Positions 47,678-59,359 of a DNA stretch of 64,000 nucleotides are shown here, piece by piece (the first letter of the stretch is position 1; the number at the start of each line of letters is the position of its first letter). Both the position numbers and the translations under genes were made by a program. Under the pieces are notes generated by a model, which was not told where the DNA came from, ran no database searches, and saw only the letters and a list, made by a program, of their open reading frames with translations. Source of the DNA: Ziziphus jujuba (Eukaryota; Streptophyta; Magnoliopsida; Rosales; Rhamnaceae); contig NC_083379.1 in NCBI RefSeq assembly GCF_031755915.1, positions 43,904,001-43,968,000 of the forward strand, in the 5' to 3' direction.

Positions 47678-49274
47678 TTCAAAACATACTAAGTATCTAC
47701 TTCTGCAATCGTAGAATCTTTGCTGGAAGGTTTAACTATAATCCTGAAGCAAAAGTAATGAAAAAATACAAATACATTTTTAGTAAATGAGTACAGAAAA
47801 TAAGCCAAACAATTATGTTATTAACGCCTACTGAAATAGCATTTTAAATACAAATACAAACATTTTCAGTAAATGAGTAAAGATAAAATAGGAATGCATT
47901 TTATGTAAATGAGTACAAATGCTGTTTAAGGGAAAAATGTTGCCATATATGTACACATATTTATATTTATAACACACCCTGTGAAAGCGGATAGAAGGTA
48001 CTAGCTGCTGGATAGAGAAGACAAACGAGTTTTGTAGTTGGTCAATGTTTTCCCTTTCTGACCATGTAAATGTTATTTTTTTAATACAATATTGACTAAT
48101 TAAATTCTTATTCTTAGGCTAATATATATATATATATATTTATTAATTAAATCGATCCATTGAAAGGTCTAATGCTCTAAATTTGACCTCGATATCATCT
48201 TTCTGTGAATTCAAACAAAACATTTTTGATTCATTTTTATAATATTATATTTAATTTTTTGTTCATAGTTTATAACGCCTCCTTTGTTCGTACCAATTCA
48301 TACTTTTTCCTCACTACTAGTATTGTGCTAAGGCTAAGTCATTATTTGATTTTGACTTTATCTATCACCTATACGTAAAGTATATTTTAGGAAATTTTTT
48401 TCGTAAAATCAATTAACAAAATTAATATGAAGTATATTGTATTTATTTTTTGGCTTAGTTATTAAGCCATTTATGTTTACTATTGGGGGTTCATGATTTC
48501 AAAACATTAAGATGGAAAAAATTAATTATAAATGATAAAAAAAATTATGTAAAGAAGTAGCATAAAGCCAAATTATGTATATACATATATATATGTATAT
48601 ATATATCCACATACCAGGTAATCGTTAACTCCGATCTCCAGAAACGTACAATTTAATTACATCCTTTTGAAGTGTATGGGCTCCACAATGAAGATTTTCA
48701 GATGATGCAGGGAGAGTGAACTGAACTGAAGAGATTTTGGGATTTTCTGCAATGTTCGTCAATGCAAAGAAAGAAGGTTGAAAGGTACCTGACCAACAAA
48801 AGAGAAAGAGAAAGGAAGACACAGTATACATTTAATGTGGTAGCAGGGACAGTAAGAGAGAGGGACAGAAGTTAATGAGGGTAGATAGAAATGAGAGATG
48901 GTCAAAAAAATTGTTTTAATATTATCACCTGTATTCGAGACAGTCAATGAGAAATGGAAAACTGTTATTTTTATTTTACACTTTCATATCCATGTATTTA
49001 AATAGTTTACAAAAGCCAGACAATTAATTCCCTCCTAACAAGTCTCATTTGGACATACTACCATGGAGCCGTTCATGTAAAAGTGATTGATACCATCTAT
49101 TTAAATTATCATCCTTCTTATTTATTGCTTCTCCACGTATCAAATAATATGGAGAATTTAATAATAAAATTGGATCCTTACACATCATATTGACACGAGA
49201 ATCAAGTACAAAAACTAAAAACAAAATCTGAATTAGCAAGAGGAAATTGTACAAGTGTTTTATGACTAAAAACA

Positions 49275-49331
49275 AGAGAATATTACACCTCCTAGAGAAT
49301 ATTACAGCTCCTAGAGAATATTACAGTTCCT
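49275..49331. repeat. 19-bp minisatellite, three copies
   Basis: AGAGAATATTACAGCTCCT repeats at 49275, 49294 and 49313 with one or two changes per copy. Confidence 0.9.
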
Positions 49332-49548
49332 ACAAAAGCCTCTATTGGTATCAATCCCAACTTGACCCAATGTTCCCCATCAGAAATGGAAAGGCTTGAA
49401 ATTGTCACAGCAATTAAACATCAGCCATGGTAGTCAAGGATCACATGCTGACAACACGATTAACTGTTGGTTGAACAAATATATGAACCCTGCAGATAGC
49501 AACTAGCTGTCAATAAGCAAAAAATACTATCTAGTTTGCATGAAAAGA

Positions 49549-49705
49549 ATCATGAAAAGGAAACTCCATATGAATGATAAACTTTCGGGTGTACCATTTT
49601 CCAAGGAATCATGAAAAGGAAACTCCATATGAATGATAAACTTTCAGGTGTACCATTTTCCAGGGAATCATGAAAAGGAAACTCCATATGAATGATAAAC
49701 TTTCT
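49549..49705. repeat. 59-bp minisatellite, about 2.7 copies
   Basis: ATGAAAAGGAAACTCC recurs at 49552, 49611 and 49670, an exact 59-base period. Copies are nearly identical, so the duplication is young. It is non-coding. Confidence 0.92.
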
Positions 49706-50170
49706 ATGTACTTTCATGATTTTCTTCATTTGGAAAATTCTCCTTCCCTGTATCAGACTTCTTATCTACACAAAAATATATGAACAACATAAAATAAAAG
49801 TGAAAAATATAATGAGCACTGGGAAATAAAAACCACCATAGCTGAATATATTACCCTCGGTAGAAATGGAGGTTTCTGTTAACGTATATAATGTGCAACC
49901 GTGGAGTTTAAACAGTAAATTTCCCTTATGATTCTCATATTGATAATGAAGTAAATGCAATAACTGACAGTTTGCATTAAACATTAAGGAAAACAAGAAT
50001 TATACATGACAACAATAACTGATAACAACGAAAGCAGTTATATTTAATCACCAACAGCAATTATAGTAATAAAATAACTATAACTACAATTATATTAAAA
50101 CACAAATAAGCGTGCAGACAATTAAATTTAATAAATAAGCAGCATTCAATAATGGAAAACACACAATTAC

Positions 50171-50236
50171 CATCTTTAGAATAACCTCCACAGCACCTTT
50201 GCCATCACCAAGAGCTCCATCTATTTCATCAATCAC
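50171..50236 (-). pseudogene. CTF18: Captured exon of CTF18 (RFC-like clamp loader subunit)
   Basis: A 66-base exon with intact acceptor (CTAG at its right edge) and donor (GTAATTG), encoding 22 residues that begin VIDEIDGALGDGKGAVEV. This is the AAA+ Walker B region of chromosome transmission fidelity protein 18, the large subunit of the alternative clamp loader for sister chromatid cohesion. No neighbouring CTF18 exons were found in the window, so it is a single-exon fragment brought in by the MULE. It is on the same strand as the transposase. Confidence 0.75.
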
Positions 50237-50574
50237 CTAGAGAAAAAGTAGTAACTTGTTTCTTCTGCATACATTCTACAATAAGAAGGGTAACCATAAA
50301 AAATAATGCCAACCAAGCACTTTGGCCTCGACTCAACAGTGACAGAGTTCATCTGCACTACATCAAGAAACTAAACTGTTGTATAAAGTAACCTATAACA
50401 CAAAGCAATACATTGTAATAGCTAGGGAAAAAAATAAATAAATAAAAACACAAAGTAACTTTATACAAAATTTCCAATCTTAAAAGAATCTAATATTCAG
50501 CAGATAAAAATTAATGCAGATCCATGTGAAAAAAAACAAAAATGAAAAAAAAAAAGAAGAAGCATATATATACA

Positions 50575-50665
50575 AATACATACATCAGGGACCAAACCCA
50601 TGGATTTCATTTGGGGGGGGGGGGGGGGGGGGGGGTTGTGTGGAAATTGGAAGCTGGATGAAGAA
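50575..50665 (-). pseudogene. Captured PPR gene fragment (MKSMGLVPD block), disrupted by a 23-C run
   Basis: The minus strand reads QMKSMGLVPDV, typical of a pentatricopeptide repeat helix pair. Immediately before it is a run of 23 C on this strand (23 G at 50613-50635 on the plus strand), which would encode poly-proline. It is probably from the same PPR gene as the block at 51421-51505, in the correct order. Confidence 0.55.
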
Positions 50666-51230
50666 GCATTCACTTGAAAAGACAAGTTGAGCATCATTTT
50701 CACATTCACAGGTAGGTTACTAATTTTAAGTTCTACCCATGTGTGATATTCAAAATCACAATTTCACAACCACAATTTTATGCTTTGAAAATAAATTAGA
50801 GACGCATAGTACTTAGAAATTGAAGGATATAACAGCAGAAAGTTTAACATGACAAGAGTATTACAAAACATTTCTACCAATTGTATATGATCATTGGCAC
50901 TGTTGACTCCATCTATGCTTCAAATTTTTTAAACAACCATGACAGCTTTCAGAATGCAAAAATCATATGCACTATAAAATGGAAAATGGATTGGAGACAC
51001 AATAGAAAAGAAGATATGGTACCTGTAGGGCCAAACCATAACCGCCATTCACATCTTGCTCGAAATAAAGTAACAGGAAAATAAAGCAATTAGATTATAA
51101 ATTTAATGTCACATCAGCAACACAAAAGAAAATGCAGATGCAGAGAGAGAGAGAGAGATAGAGAGAGAGTTCATAGTCATCAAACATGGTATATAAAAAA
51201 TTTAAATGCAAAAATATGAAATATACATAC

Positions 51231-51335
51231 CTTAAATTTGCTTTGTGCATTTGAAGTAACTCTTACTACAATACCACACTCGGCTTGTTGCTCATTGATC
51301 GTAACACCAAAGAAATGAGCATTTTGCTTATCCAC
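51231..51335 (-). other. Unidentified captured exon with intact splice sites
   Basis: A 105-base open exon, 35 residues, starting VDKQNAHFFGVTINEQQAEC and continuing to VRVTSNAQSKFK. The acceptor (TGCAG) and donor (GTATG) are canonical, and the exon has zero phase at both ends. I do not recognise the protein. Its open frame and clean borders, between PPR fragments inside a MULE, point to a transduplicated host exon. Confidence 0.5.
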
Positions 51336-51420
51336 CTGCAACAAAACAAAATCAAGCAAACGGAAAATTCCAGAAAGAATGAAAGTCCATGATAACAAAC
51401 ATGAAAGCACCTTTCCACTA

Positions 51421-51505
51421 ACTGATGACAGAATGGAATGTATCCCTAGTTGGCTGTACTCCATCCAGCATCATATCATCATACATATCTCTCAGCAAGA
51501 AATGC
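51421..51505 (-). pseudogene. Captured PPR gene fragment (DGVQPTRDTFHS block)
   Basis: Reads LLRDMYDDMMLDGVQPTRDT followed by FHSVIS and a TAG stop. The spacing GVxPxxxTF is the pentatricopeptide repeat signature. It resembles plant organelle PPR proteins of the At4g35850 type (from memory, not checked). The stop and missing surroundings make it a fragment. Confidence 0.65.
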
Positions 51506-51699
51506 CTACCACCACCGTTATTAAAAAAAAAAAAAAAACAGAACACAACTTTCACAATTTCTCCCAAAAAAAAAAAATTCCCAAAACCACTAAAAGAAAA
51601 TCAAAATTAGAGACACTGCTTGCGTAGTTCCTCCGTCCCAATAACAATCTAAAATATATTATTTATTTAAAAAAAAACTATTTCATTATTAGCGAAACA

Positions 51700-51900
51700 A
51701 GGAAGAAAATGTCTGGGGAAAAGCTTAAGAATTTGAAAATGGAGAGGAGAAGATTACCAGTGATTGATCGAATGAGCCTCATGCTTTCCTACTTCGCTGT
51801 TGCCTACCTGTTGCTTCTGCTTCTGCTCCTAGGGCTCTCTAAAACCCTGCAGTTTTCTCTCTGAGTCGCCTCTTCACTATCTCCTTCAAAACGCGCAGTC
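51700..51900 (-). other. Exon-1-like sequence near the MULE right end
   Basis: The minus strand has a start codon at about 51781 (MRLIRSIT) followed by a donor-like GTAATC. Upstream is a mixed-composition leader that resembles a 5' UTR and includes AGAGAGAAAACTGCAGGG. It may be the captured first exon of the PPR gene or the transcription start for the fragments downstream. This is inference. Confidence 0.35.
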
Positions 51901-52029
51901 TCCACGCTTACAATCCGGCCGATGCGAAAGGAAACAGAGGGCTCCTAAGGTCTGGTTATGGATAAAGAGATGGAGGAGAAAAGTCGAAGAAAGGAAAGAA
52001 AAAAACATATAAAAAAAAACATAAAGGTA

Positions 52030-52133
52030 TTTTGGGATTATAAAAGATTGAAGGGGTAGATAAAAAAAGATATCAAGTGAGGGAGCAAAATTCATTAACC
52101 TCGGTCCTATCATGGTATTGGGCCAAATTTCCT
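52030..52133. repeat. MULE right terminal inverted repeat
   Basis: Complement of the left TIR. Shared words are GATATCAAGTGAGGG, AATTCATTAACCTCGGTCCT and GGTATTGGGCCAAATT. It ends at CCT next to TTAAAAATT. Confidence 0.9.
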
Positions 52134-52142
52134 TTAAAAATT

Positions 52143-52333
52143 AAACAAGAAAAATGAGCCCAATCAAGTAGTGGACCATCCCAAACCCAAAGAGGCCCAC
52201 AATGAGTGTCTGTGCTGAAAACTTGAAAGCCCATTTTCTGCAAGGGCGTCATATTAGGCGTTTAACCTTTTAAATCAACTATTAAACGACAAGTCGGTGA
52301 GCCAAAAACGGAGTCCTTTTGAGGTTGTCGAAA
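52143..52333 (+). promoter_or_regulatory. MED6 core promoter and 5' UTR, squeezed by the MULE
   Basis: Between the MULE end and the MED6 start codon only about 200 bases remain. They contain three TGGGCY motifs (site II type): GAGCCCAA near 52156, GGCCCACA near 52195 and AGCCCATT near 52230. Such motifs are typical of plant housekeeping promoters bound by TCP factors (family knowledge). No TATA box is seen. Confidence 0.6.
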
Positions 52334-55233
52334 ATGGCGATGCCGCCGGTGGCGCCGGAGGGCGGTGGAGCCCCAGCCCCAGCACAACCAGGAACGGACA
52401 TGACGGGGATATGCTTTAGGGATCAGCTGTGGTTGAACTCTTATCCTCTGGATCGCAACCTCGTCTTCGATTACTTCGCTCTTTCCCCCTTTTACGACTG
52501 GACCTGCAACAATGAACAGCTTCGCATGCGCTCCATTCACCCACTTGACATCTCTCACCTTTCGTATGCTTCTTTTCTTTCTTTCTTTATTAATTTCTTT
52601 ATGAATAATATTCTGTTAGTTTTACTTTCTTGGAAAATTATTGATTAGCTAAGAGCTTCTGATAATTGTTTTGATTTCTTTTTGGTTGCTTAGCTTTTTT
52701 TTCTTTTTTTTTGGGTTCATTCTCTGGTCGCTAACAAATGGGTGGGAATCCAACATTGATATTAGAATTTGTTGTTTTCTTTTTCCTTCTCTTTTTTTCG
52801 AAAACAGTACGATATAATATATTTAAGCTCATATATATAATTTTTTTTTTTTTTCACAAAGAAAAGATGTTGTGTTTCCTTGAGCTCCTTGACAACTAGA
52901 AGTAACTTTTAATTGTTCTATATATTATCTTTGTGTAACATGATATCATTTTGCTCATTAGTCACTTAAACCATGTTGGAATTAGTCCAAATGAAGATTT
53001 GGAAGTGATTGGTATTTCCACTTTGAACAATTTGTAAGGAATTTAGATTGTTTCCCATCATACTTCTAGTTGAAAATGGTTGAATAGCTTGTGTTATAGA
53101 TGATATGACGACTTAAAAACACAACTATATTGAGATATAGCAGAATCCTCAAAACCTTGAAAAGAACAGTCAATTTGTGATAGGTGTGGATGCTGTCATT
53201 CAAACTTTGTTTACTTTAAACATCATACTGAAATACTTATATGAAACATGTTGAATATCATTTTGGTTTGTCTATGAACTACTAAAACATGGCGGACAAG
53301 AAGTTAAATCTTTTAAAAAAAAAAAAAAATTTTAAAAAGAAAAAAGAAAACTAATATTGGATTTGGACCAGAAATTTCATTGTTTTAGGCTGCTAACTCC
53401 AAGTAGTTGGTAGAAGGTAGAGTTAGTGATGCTAATTGTTTGTGTATTACAGGAAAATGACAGGCACAGAATACATGCTGAATGAAGTAATGGAGCCCCA
53501 CCTTTTTGTTATCCGCAAGCAAAAGAGGGATGGACCTGAGAAAGTTACACCGATGCTGACTTATTATGTCTTAGATGGTTCAATTTACCAAGCACCGCAA
53601 CTATGCAATGTTTTTGCAGCTCGAGTTGTTAGTGCCTTTTCTTGTCTGATTGAGTTTTTGTCTTGTTACTACTATCATAGAGTAATATTCGCATATAAGC
53701 ATTACTGTGAAAATTGTTGAGCCTTTGTTTATGGTAATGTCATAAAATGACCCTGTAACTATAGGCGGTTAGACCTGTAACTAATTTTATTGTGCTTGGT
53801 AGTACTTGTTTTGAACTCCTGTTTAGAGTTGGTATTGTCATTTTCAAGTTTGGACTATATATGTCATACAATTGTTGGAGCCTGTCTTAGAAAGACTGTT
53901 GTCTTATTGCAGAATCTATTTATTAATATGTAATAGGAAAACTCAATGCTGTGTTTTGATAAACTATTCATGCTGCAGGGACGGGCTCTTTATTACATAT
54001 CAAAGGCTTTTACCACTGCTGCCTCAAAGTTGGAGAAGATTGGATATGGTATCGTATCTGAGTGCTAATTTTGATAAATGCATGGGCTTAAAAGCAGTGT
54101 GTCTTTTTTCTTTAAAATTTTTATAAACAGAGAAAGCAGTGAGTCTTTCTTCTTATTAAGAAAAAAGAAAGAAAGAAAGAAGGCAGAGTATCTTTCAATA
54201 GCTGTGGTCTAATACTATTAGGCATGACCATGAAAACTGATGCAACGCTAAAAAATTTCTTCTATCATTTAGAATGCTCTCCTTCATGTGTGTGTGCGAG
54301 TGTGTGTGTGTATGTTCCACTGCTAGATATACACTTTTATGCCTTCTTTTGTATGACTATTAGCTTTATGTTCATAAGTTATATTTCCTTTTGTCATTTC
54401 GGATGCAGTTGATTCTGAAAACGAGAGTGTAGCCCTTGAATCAAAGGTTGGCAAAGAGGCAATTGATTTTAAGGAAGTTAAGCGAGTGGATCATATTCTT
54501 GCATCCTTACAGCGGAAGGTGACATTTTATAAAACTTAAAACATATATTCTCTATTATTCTTGTTCTCAAAAGAAATAGGTAATGGAATATGTAAAATAC
54601 CAAAACTTAAAAAAAAAAAAAAAAAAAAAAATGTATTGGAAAATGTAAAGTAGGTAATAAATATCATTTTATTAGGGCGCCTATTCTTGTTTTTGTCCAA
54701 GAAATAATACCAAGAATGTAGATGCTTATTTGCTTGTTCACGTATCTTTCTCTGTGCTGTTACCTTTTTAACTCATTAAGATCCCAGCATAAAACTATTT
54801 CGTGTATATGTATGCAGAGTGAGTCTGAAGCTGTGAGTTTTAAAAACCACAATGCCACCATGTATATGTGACTGTTACGAAGCTTCTAACCTTTTTCTAT
54901 TAGTGTTTTTAAATAACATTGTTACTTATCAAAAAGGTATATCTTATCATCGATACCGTTGTTGATGTCTCAGCTTTTGGAGTATGGCTAAAAATTGTAA
55001 TGCTCTGCTGTGGTTAAGATGTTAAAAAAATCTATTACCAAGGCATTGACTTTATAACTTTGTTGATGCAGCTACCACCAGCCCCACCACCGCCACCATT
55101 TCCAGATGGTTACATTCCTCCTCCCACCACAGAAGCAGAAAATGCCCCTGAAACCCAGCAAGCTGGAGAGCCACAGCAACCTATCGTTGATCCCATAGTT
55201 GACCAGGGCCCTGCCAAAAGAATGAGGTTTTGA
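52334..55233 (+). CDS. MED6: Mediator of RNA polymerase II transcription subunit 6
   Basis: Subunit of the Mediator head module, a nuclear co-activator joining transcription factors to RNA polymerase II. Five exons, 52334-52563, 53453-53627, 53979-54048, 54409-54518 and 55072-55233, join in phase to 248 residues without a stop. I start at ATG 52334 (MAMPPVAP); the open frame extends upstream only through a TTG. Family motifs: [66 protein letters not shown] and [20 protein letters not shown]. The C-terminus is proline-rich ([18 protein letters not shown]), as in plant MED6. All junctions are GT-AG. The unusual thing is the neighbour: a MULE end about 200 bases upstream. Confidence 0.97.
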
Positions 55234-58200
55234 AGTATTTTTATCATTTTCGATTCTTATGGGCATGAACTGGATGCTACGTGAGGATCGTTGTGCAACA
55301 TTTGTGTGATCTAACTTAAGAGTTTTTTCTGGTTTTTGTAAGATTAAGATCCATGTCAATTTAATGTAATTTCCCAAATGGGATAATTGAAGTTACACGT
55401 AAGTTTAACATCTTGTACATACATCAAACATGATTTTTGTCACTCTGTTCCAAGTGTCCGTCCTGCATTACAAGGACGATCAGTTACATAGCAGTGTTCT
55501 TACATGTTAAGTAAAATGGTAATTGCGATAGGTTTAATTCTGATTTATGTCTATATAAGACAATCTGTTACTCATTTTCATGTTTAGCAACTTTATTCCG
55601 TTCTGTTTGATGCTTCTCCCTGAGACGATCCACTCCATTCTTTTTCCCCAGCAGAGAAGATATCAATATCATCCCTCAATTAATTTTGAACTGTTCTAGC
55701 AAGAAGATAATAATATTTGCCTAGTTATGAGAAAAGGGTAATAAACAGTATTGAATTGCTCAATGCCGCAATCTTCATAGCAATTTCTTGACAGGAAAGG
55801 AAAGGAATGCTTCACTACCTTGCCGTTGTGGACGTATGTCCTTTAAATTGCCATTTACTACTCGAAAAGCTTTTATACCCTCAAAAAAAAAGAAGAAAAA
55901 AAAAAAAACTGTTGTGAGACACGTCTGCAATCAGGCATCTTGGTACGTTTACATAGTTTAGGATAGTGCATTTAAACCAATCCAAATCAGTTCAGAATCA
56001 AACATGATACTGTGTTTTTCAAATTTCCAATAAAACCAATTTGGATTGGCTATTGGTTTGCCAAACGACTACATAATGACAATGGACTATCGCAGTCATT
56101 GTCAATAAAAGAATTATGAAAAAAAAAAAAAAGAAAAAAAAGAAAAAAAAAAACTATCTGTTCAAAACATAACAACAATCTTTTTTGGGCGAATGAAAAC
56201 ATAACAAGAATCACGTTCAACTCCTTTACCACTTGGTAATTTTGCTGAAACGGAAGTACATGGTCACCCAATAATTCATGAAGAATATAAGTTAATAGGA
56301 ATATGCTTTTGTGCTCGGTTGTTTACTTTAGATATTAATGAAAACACTGAAAGGAGCAAAAACATAAGTTTAGTGGCTGCAACTTGCAGAGGAATTAGCT
56401 TTACAGAAAACCATCACTCGTAATGACCTTTCCTTTTTCTCTTTATTAATTTTATTCGACAAAACAAAAAAGTTTGAACATAAAACGTCAACTTTCACGA
56501 TTGCTGCCACTCACTTTTGTTGCTTGTGAAGCAGCAGGTAAGTTTCCCTTTTTATTTGTGTTCTGTATTTATTTATTTATTTTTTTTTTGGGCCATCCCT
56601 CTTATTAATATAATCCAATGATGAAAAGAACCGCAGAGCATAGCACAATGGTAGATATTTTAGTCTGCCGAACTTTCCGCCACACAAAAAAAAAAATAAA
56701 AATAAAAATAAAAATATTTATATTGTAGTGGTTTGAGATGATTATGCATTAGGAAAAAATAAGTTAAAATAGCATACGTGTCTATCTACCATGAGAAAAA
56801 CAGGGAAATATTTTATATTCATTCTGTTCGGTGTCTCAGTGACTAGAAATACATTTATCTTATCCAAATTTACTGGACTTAGTAATGGAATTGTAAACAA
56901 AACATGAAATTTTCCATAAAGTAAAACAAAAACGGGAAGGTGATGTGGGTGATTGTGGATCGTGAAGTTGGCTTCTTGTACAGTGTGCCAATTTGACAGA
57001 TAAAAATGAGATTTGGACCAACTTTAATAGAAGCCAAACAGCTAGCTCTCTGATAATAACCTTGCATTAGCAACCAACCACTACTTGCATCAGCGGCCAG
57101 AAAATCTCAGCATCTCTCTTTGTCCCACACCAAATCCATAGCAATATTTCGTACCCTACCATATGTAACTGGATCGGCCTCTTTCTTCTCCACTTGTAAG
57201 TTATATCAAAGAGAGCTCCTTTCTTTGCTCGCTACTTTATGATTAATTCGTCCTTTATTTCCTAATTTGAAACACATGTTTTTCCAATATCATCAAGTCG
57301 GTACCGTTAAATTTAGTTAGCCCTGCGTCCTAATCATATTACTATTTCCACATTCAGTTGCACAGATTCTACTGCATTATATATAAAGCAAAACTAGAGT
57401 TTGTGAAAGTTTTTACTGCTTGTTGTGACAGCTAGGGACCTGGGCTTCTAGATGGTGAAAAGTCCTTAACAAAACAAACCATTGATATTACACTTCAAAA
57501 ACTTTGATAGTATGGAGGATATTATTAAAACTACTAATTATTTATTTGCTTACCTTATATTAATCACGTCGTCCAATATCTCTGTAAATTAATTATATAA
57601 CACGTTGCACCATCGTAATTGTCATTCCAATGACTTTGAGAGAAGCATACGATTACGATCAGATTACTTTTTGAATTCATTGCGTATATCCATGCTTATA
57701 TAGAATGCCGAAATTATACACGCTTTTGATGCGTTGGATTGTTTTTGTGATCAAATCAGCATATGATTTATGGGAATAAAACCAGCTTTCTTTTTGGGAC
57801 AATTTAACTGCACGTATGCTGTTAATGTTATATGTAGGGACAGAACTTTCTAATTTTTTATTTTTATTTTATTTTATTTTTTTTTGGTAAAAACCTTAAT
57901 AATTTAGTTGCATTCGAAAGTGGCGAACCAAATAGATTAATATGGAATATAACGCCAAGATAATATATATTATATTTTTTAGGATATATTATATTTTGAA
58001 ATTTTTTTAATTACAATCAATATTTTCATAAAATTATAAAAATATAAATATGAAAATATTCAATTATAATATAAAAAAAACATCGAAAATATATAATATA
58101 ATATATCCTAATTTTTATGTTCAAAGAAATAATAAAATAATTTTATTTTAATAATAAATTAATAATTTGTAGTCTTGTAAACAAAGTGGTCAGTATTAAA

Positions 58201-58970
58201 ATGATATCATTCAATTAATATAAAGATACTTTCTTTTTCTAAGAAGAATATAGGTGTTCCTTATCCGAGAAACATATTGAAAAACATGATGATCATGTCA
58301 TTAATAACCCGATCTAACAACAGAAAAAGGTTATTGCCCAAAAAAAAAGAAAAAAAAAATTCATGGTAATATATAAACTCTCTTTTCTATCCTAACCTTT
58401 TCGATGGATTAGGTTCAATCATTTTGACTTTTTCTAATCCTTATTCTCTTAGTTATATTTTAGGTAATAAAAGTATATAAATCGTCAATGTTTCATTAGT
58501 GCTTAACATTCACCTTAACTTAGAGACCTGTCCTATGTATCCTTATCCTTATCTAGTATTGGAGCAAACTGATTCAAAATTTCCTGAAAATTATCCAAAA
58601 TGTGATTGATTGCCCGGTTCCAAGTGTTAAGTTTCCAATGAAGGTCCAAGGCGTATTTTCTTAAATTAATTTATTATCCAAACCCTACAAGATCTTTTTG
58701 TGATAATTTTGTTTATACAGTAAATGCTTAAAACAATGCCATTTGGATTCGACCAGTTTCTCATTCAAACATTAATTGCCATCGTCCTTTATATTTTGTT
58801 GAAAATTTTACCTTCGAAAGTAGAAAAATATTATTAAATGATTACGTGTCAAATTATATGGTGTACTTCGTAGTACGTTTGACCTCGACTCTCAACGCTG
58901 CCCCGACACATGTGACCATGACCATACGTGTACGATAAAAAATGATCCAATATCAACGTGCACAAATTTT
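55234..58970. other. Intergenic spacer between MED6 and MIOX
   Basis: No gene is supported. The MED6 3' UTR and poly(A) site lie just after 55234. The region has several A-tracts (55890, 56120, 56690), AT-rich stretches around 57950-58200, and open frames on both strands that lack domains. Confidence 0.6.
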
Positions 58971-59328
58971 CAATTGACACGTGGCAAATTCATGGTGGTT
59001 TTTGAATAATATCGGGAGGGGGTTAATCTTATTGAGGAGCAGAGGAAGGGCGTGGGCGCTTTCCTTAAACTGCAGTGGAAATAGCAAATTAAACGCCTGA
59101 TAAGAACAACGCGTAAGGGGCACCAACTTGACTGGATGCCACGTAAAGTGGGCCCCTCTCTACAGAGAAGAGATTGTGACATCCCACGCGGTGCTGACTC
59201 AGTCTTGATTTGACAAAATATAAAATTTATGGTTTACAGTGGGACCCACAGACCCCCTAATTTTATCATAATTATAAATTTAGCTAAGGAAATTTAGGAT
59301 TGGATTGTGGATTAATAACGTATTAATA

Positions 59329-59359
<31 letters not shown>

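Larger units (their letters stand above)
47678..50170. other. MULE region upstream of the transposase: repeats and unassigned sequence
   Basis: No complete gene. The transposase promoter should lie at 47680-48100. An exon-like stretch on the minus strand at about 48640-48790 (TFQPSFFALTNIAENPK, KDVIKLYVSGD) is flanked by a possible acceptor, but I cannot identify it. A 19-bp minisatellite lies at 49275-49331 and a 59-bp one at 49549-49705. Confidence 0.5.
33946..52133. mobile_element. 18.2-kb Mutator-like element (KI/Kaonashi type) with ULP1-like gene, mudrA transposase and captured exons
   Basis: The left end (GGGGAATTTGGCCCAATACC) and the complement of the right end (AGGAAATTTGGCCCAATACC) begin inverted repeats of about 100 bases. 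They share AGGACCGAGGTTAATGAATT and CCCTCACTTGATATC. Flanks TTAAACAAT (33937-33945) and TTAAAAATT (52134-52142) fit a 9-bp MULE target duplication with 7 of 9 matching. Inside, in order: a plus-strand DUF1985/Ulp1 gene, a 4.7-kb head-to-head 254-bp repeat array, a minus-strand transposase, and a 4-kb stretch with captured gene fragments. ULP-carrying MULEs are a known class (KAONASHI in Arabidopsis, CUMULE in melon). Mobility today is uncertain because both genes carry a frame slip. Confidence 0.9.

Noticed and set aside
55072..55377. 101-residue open frame on the minus strand
   Set aside because: It is the shadow of the MED6 proline-rich last exon on the other strand.
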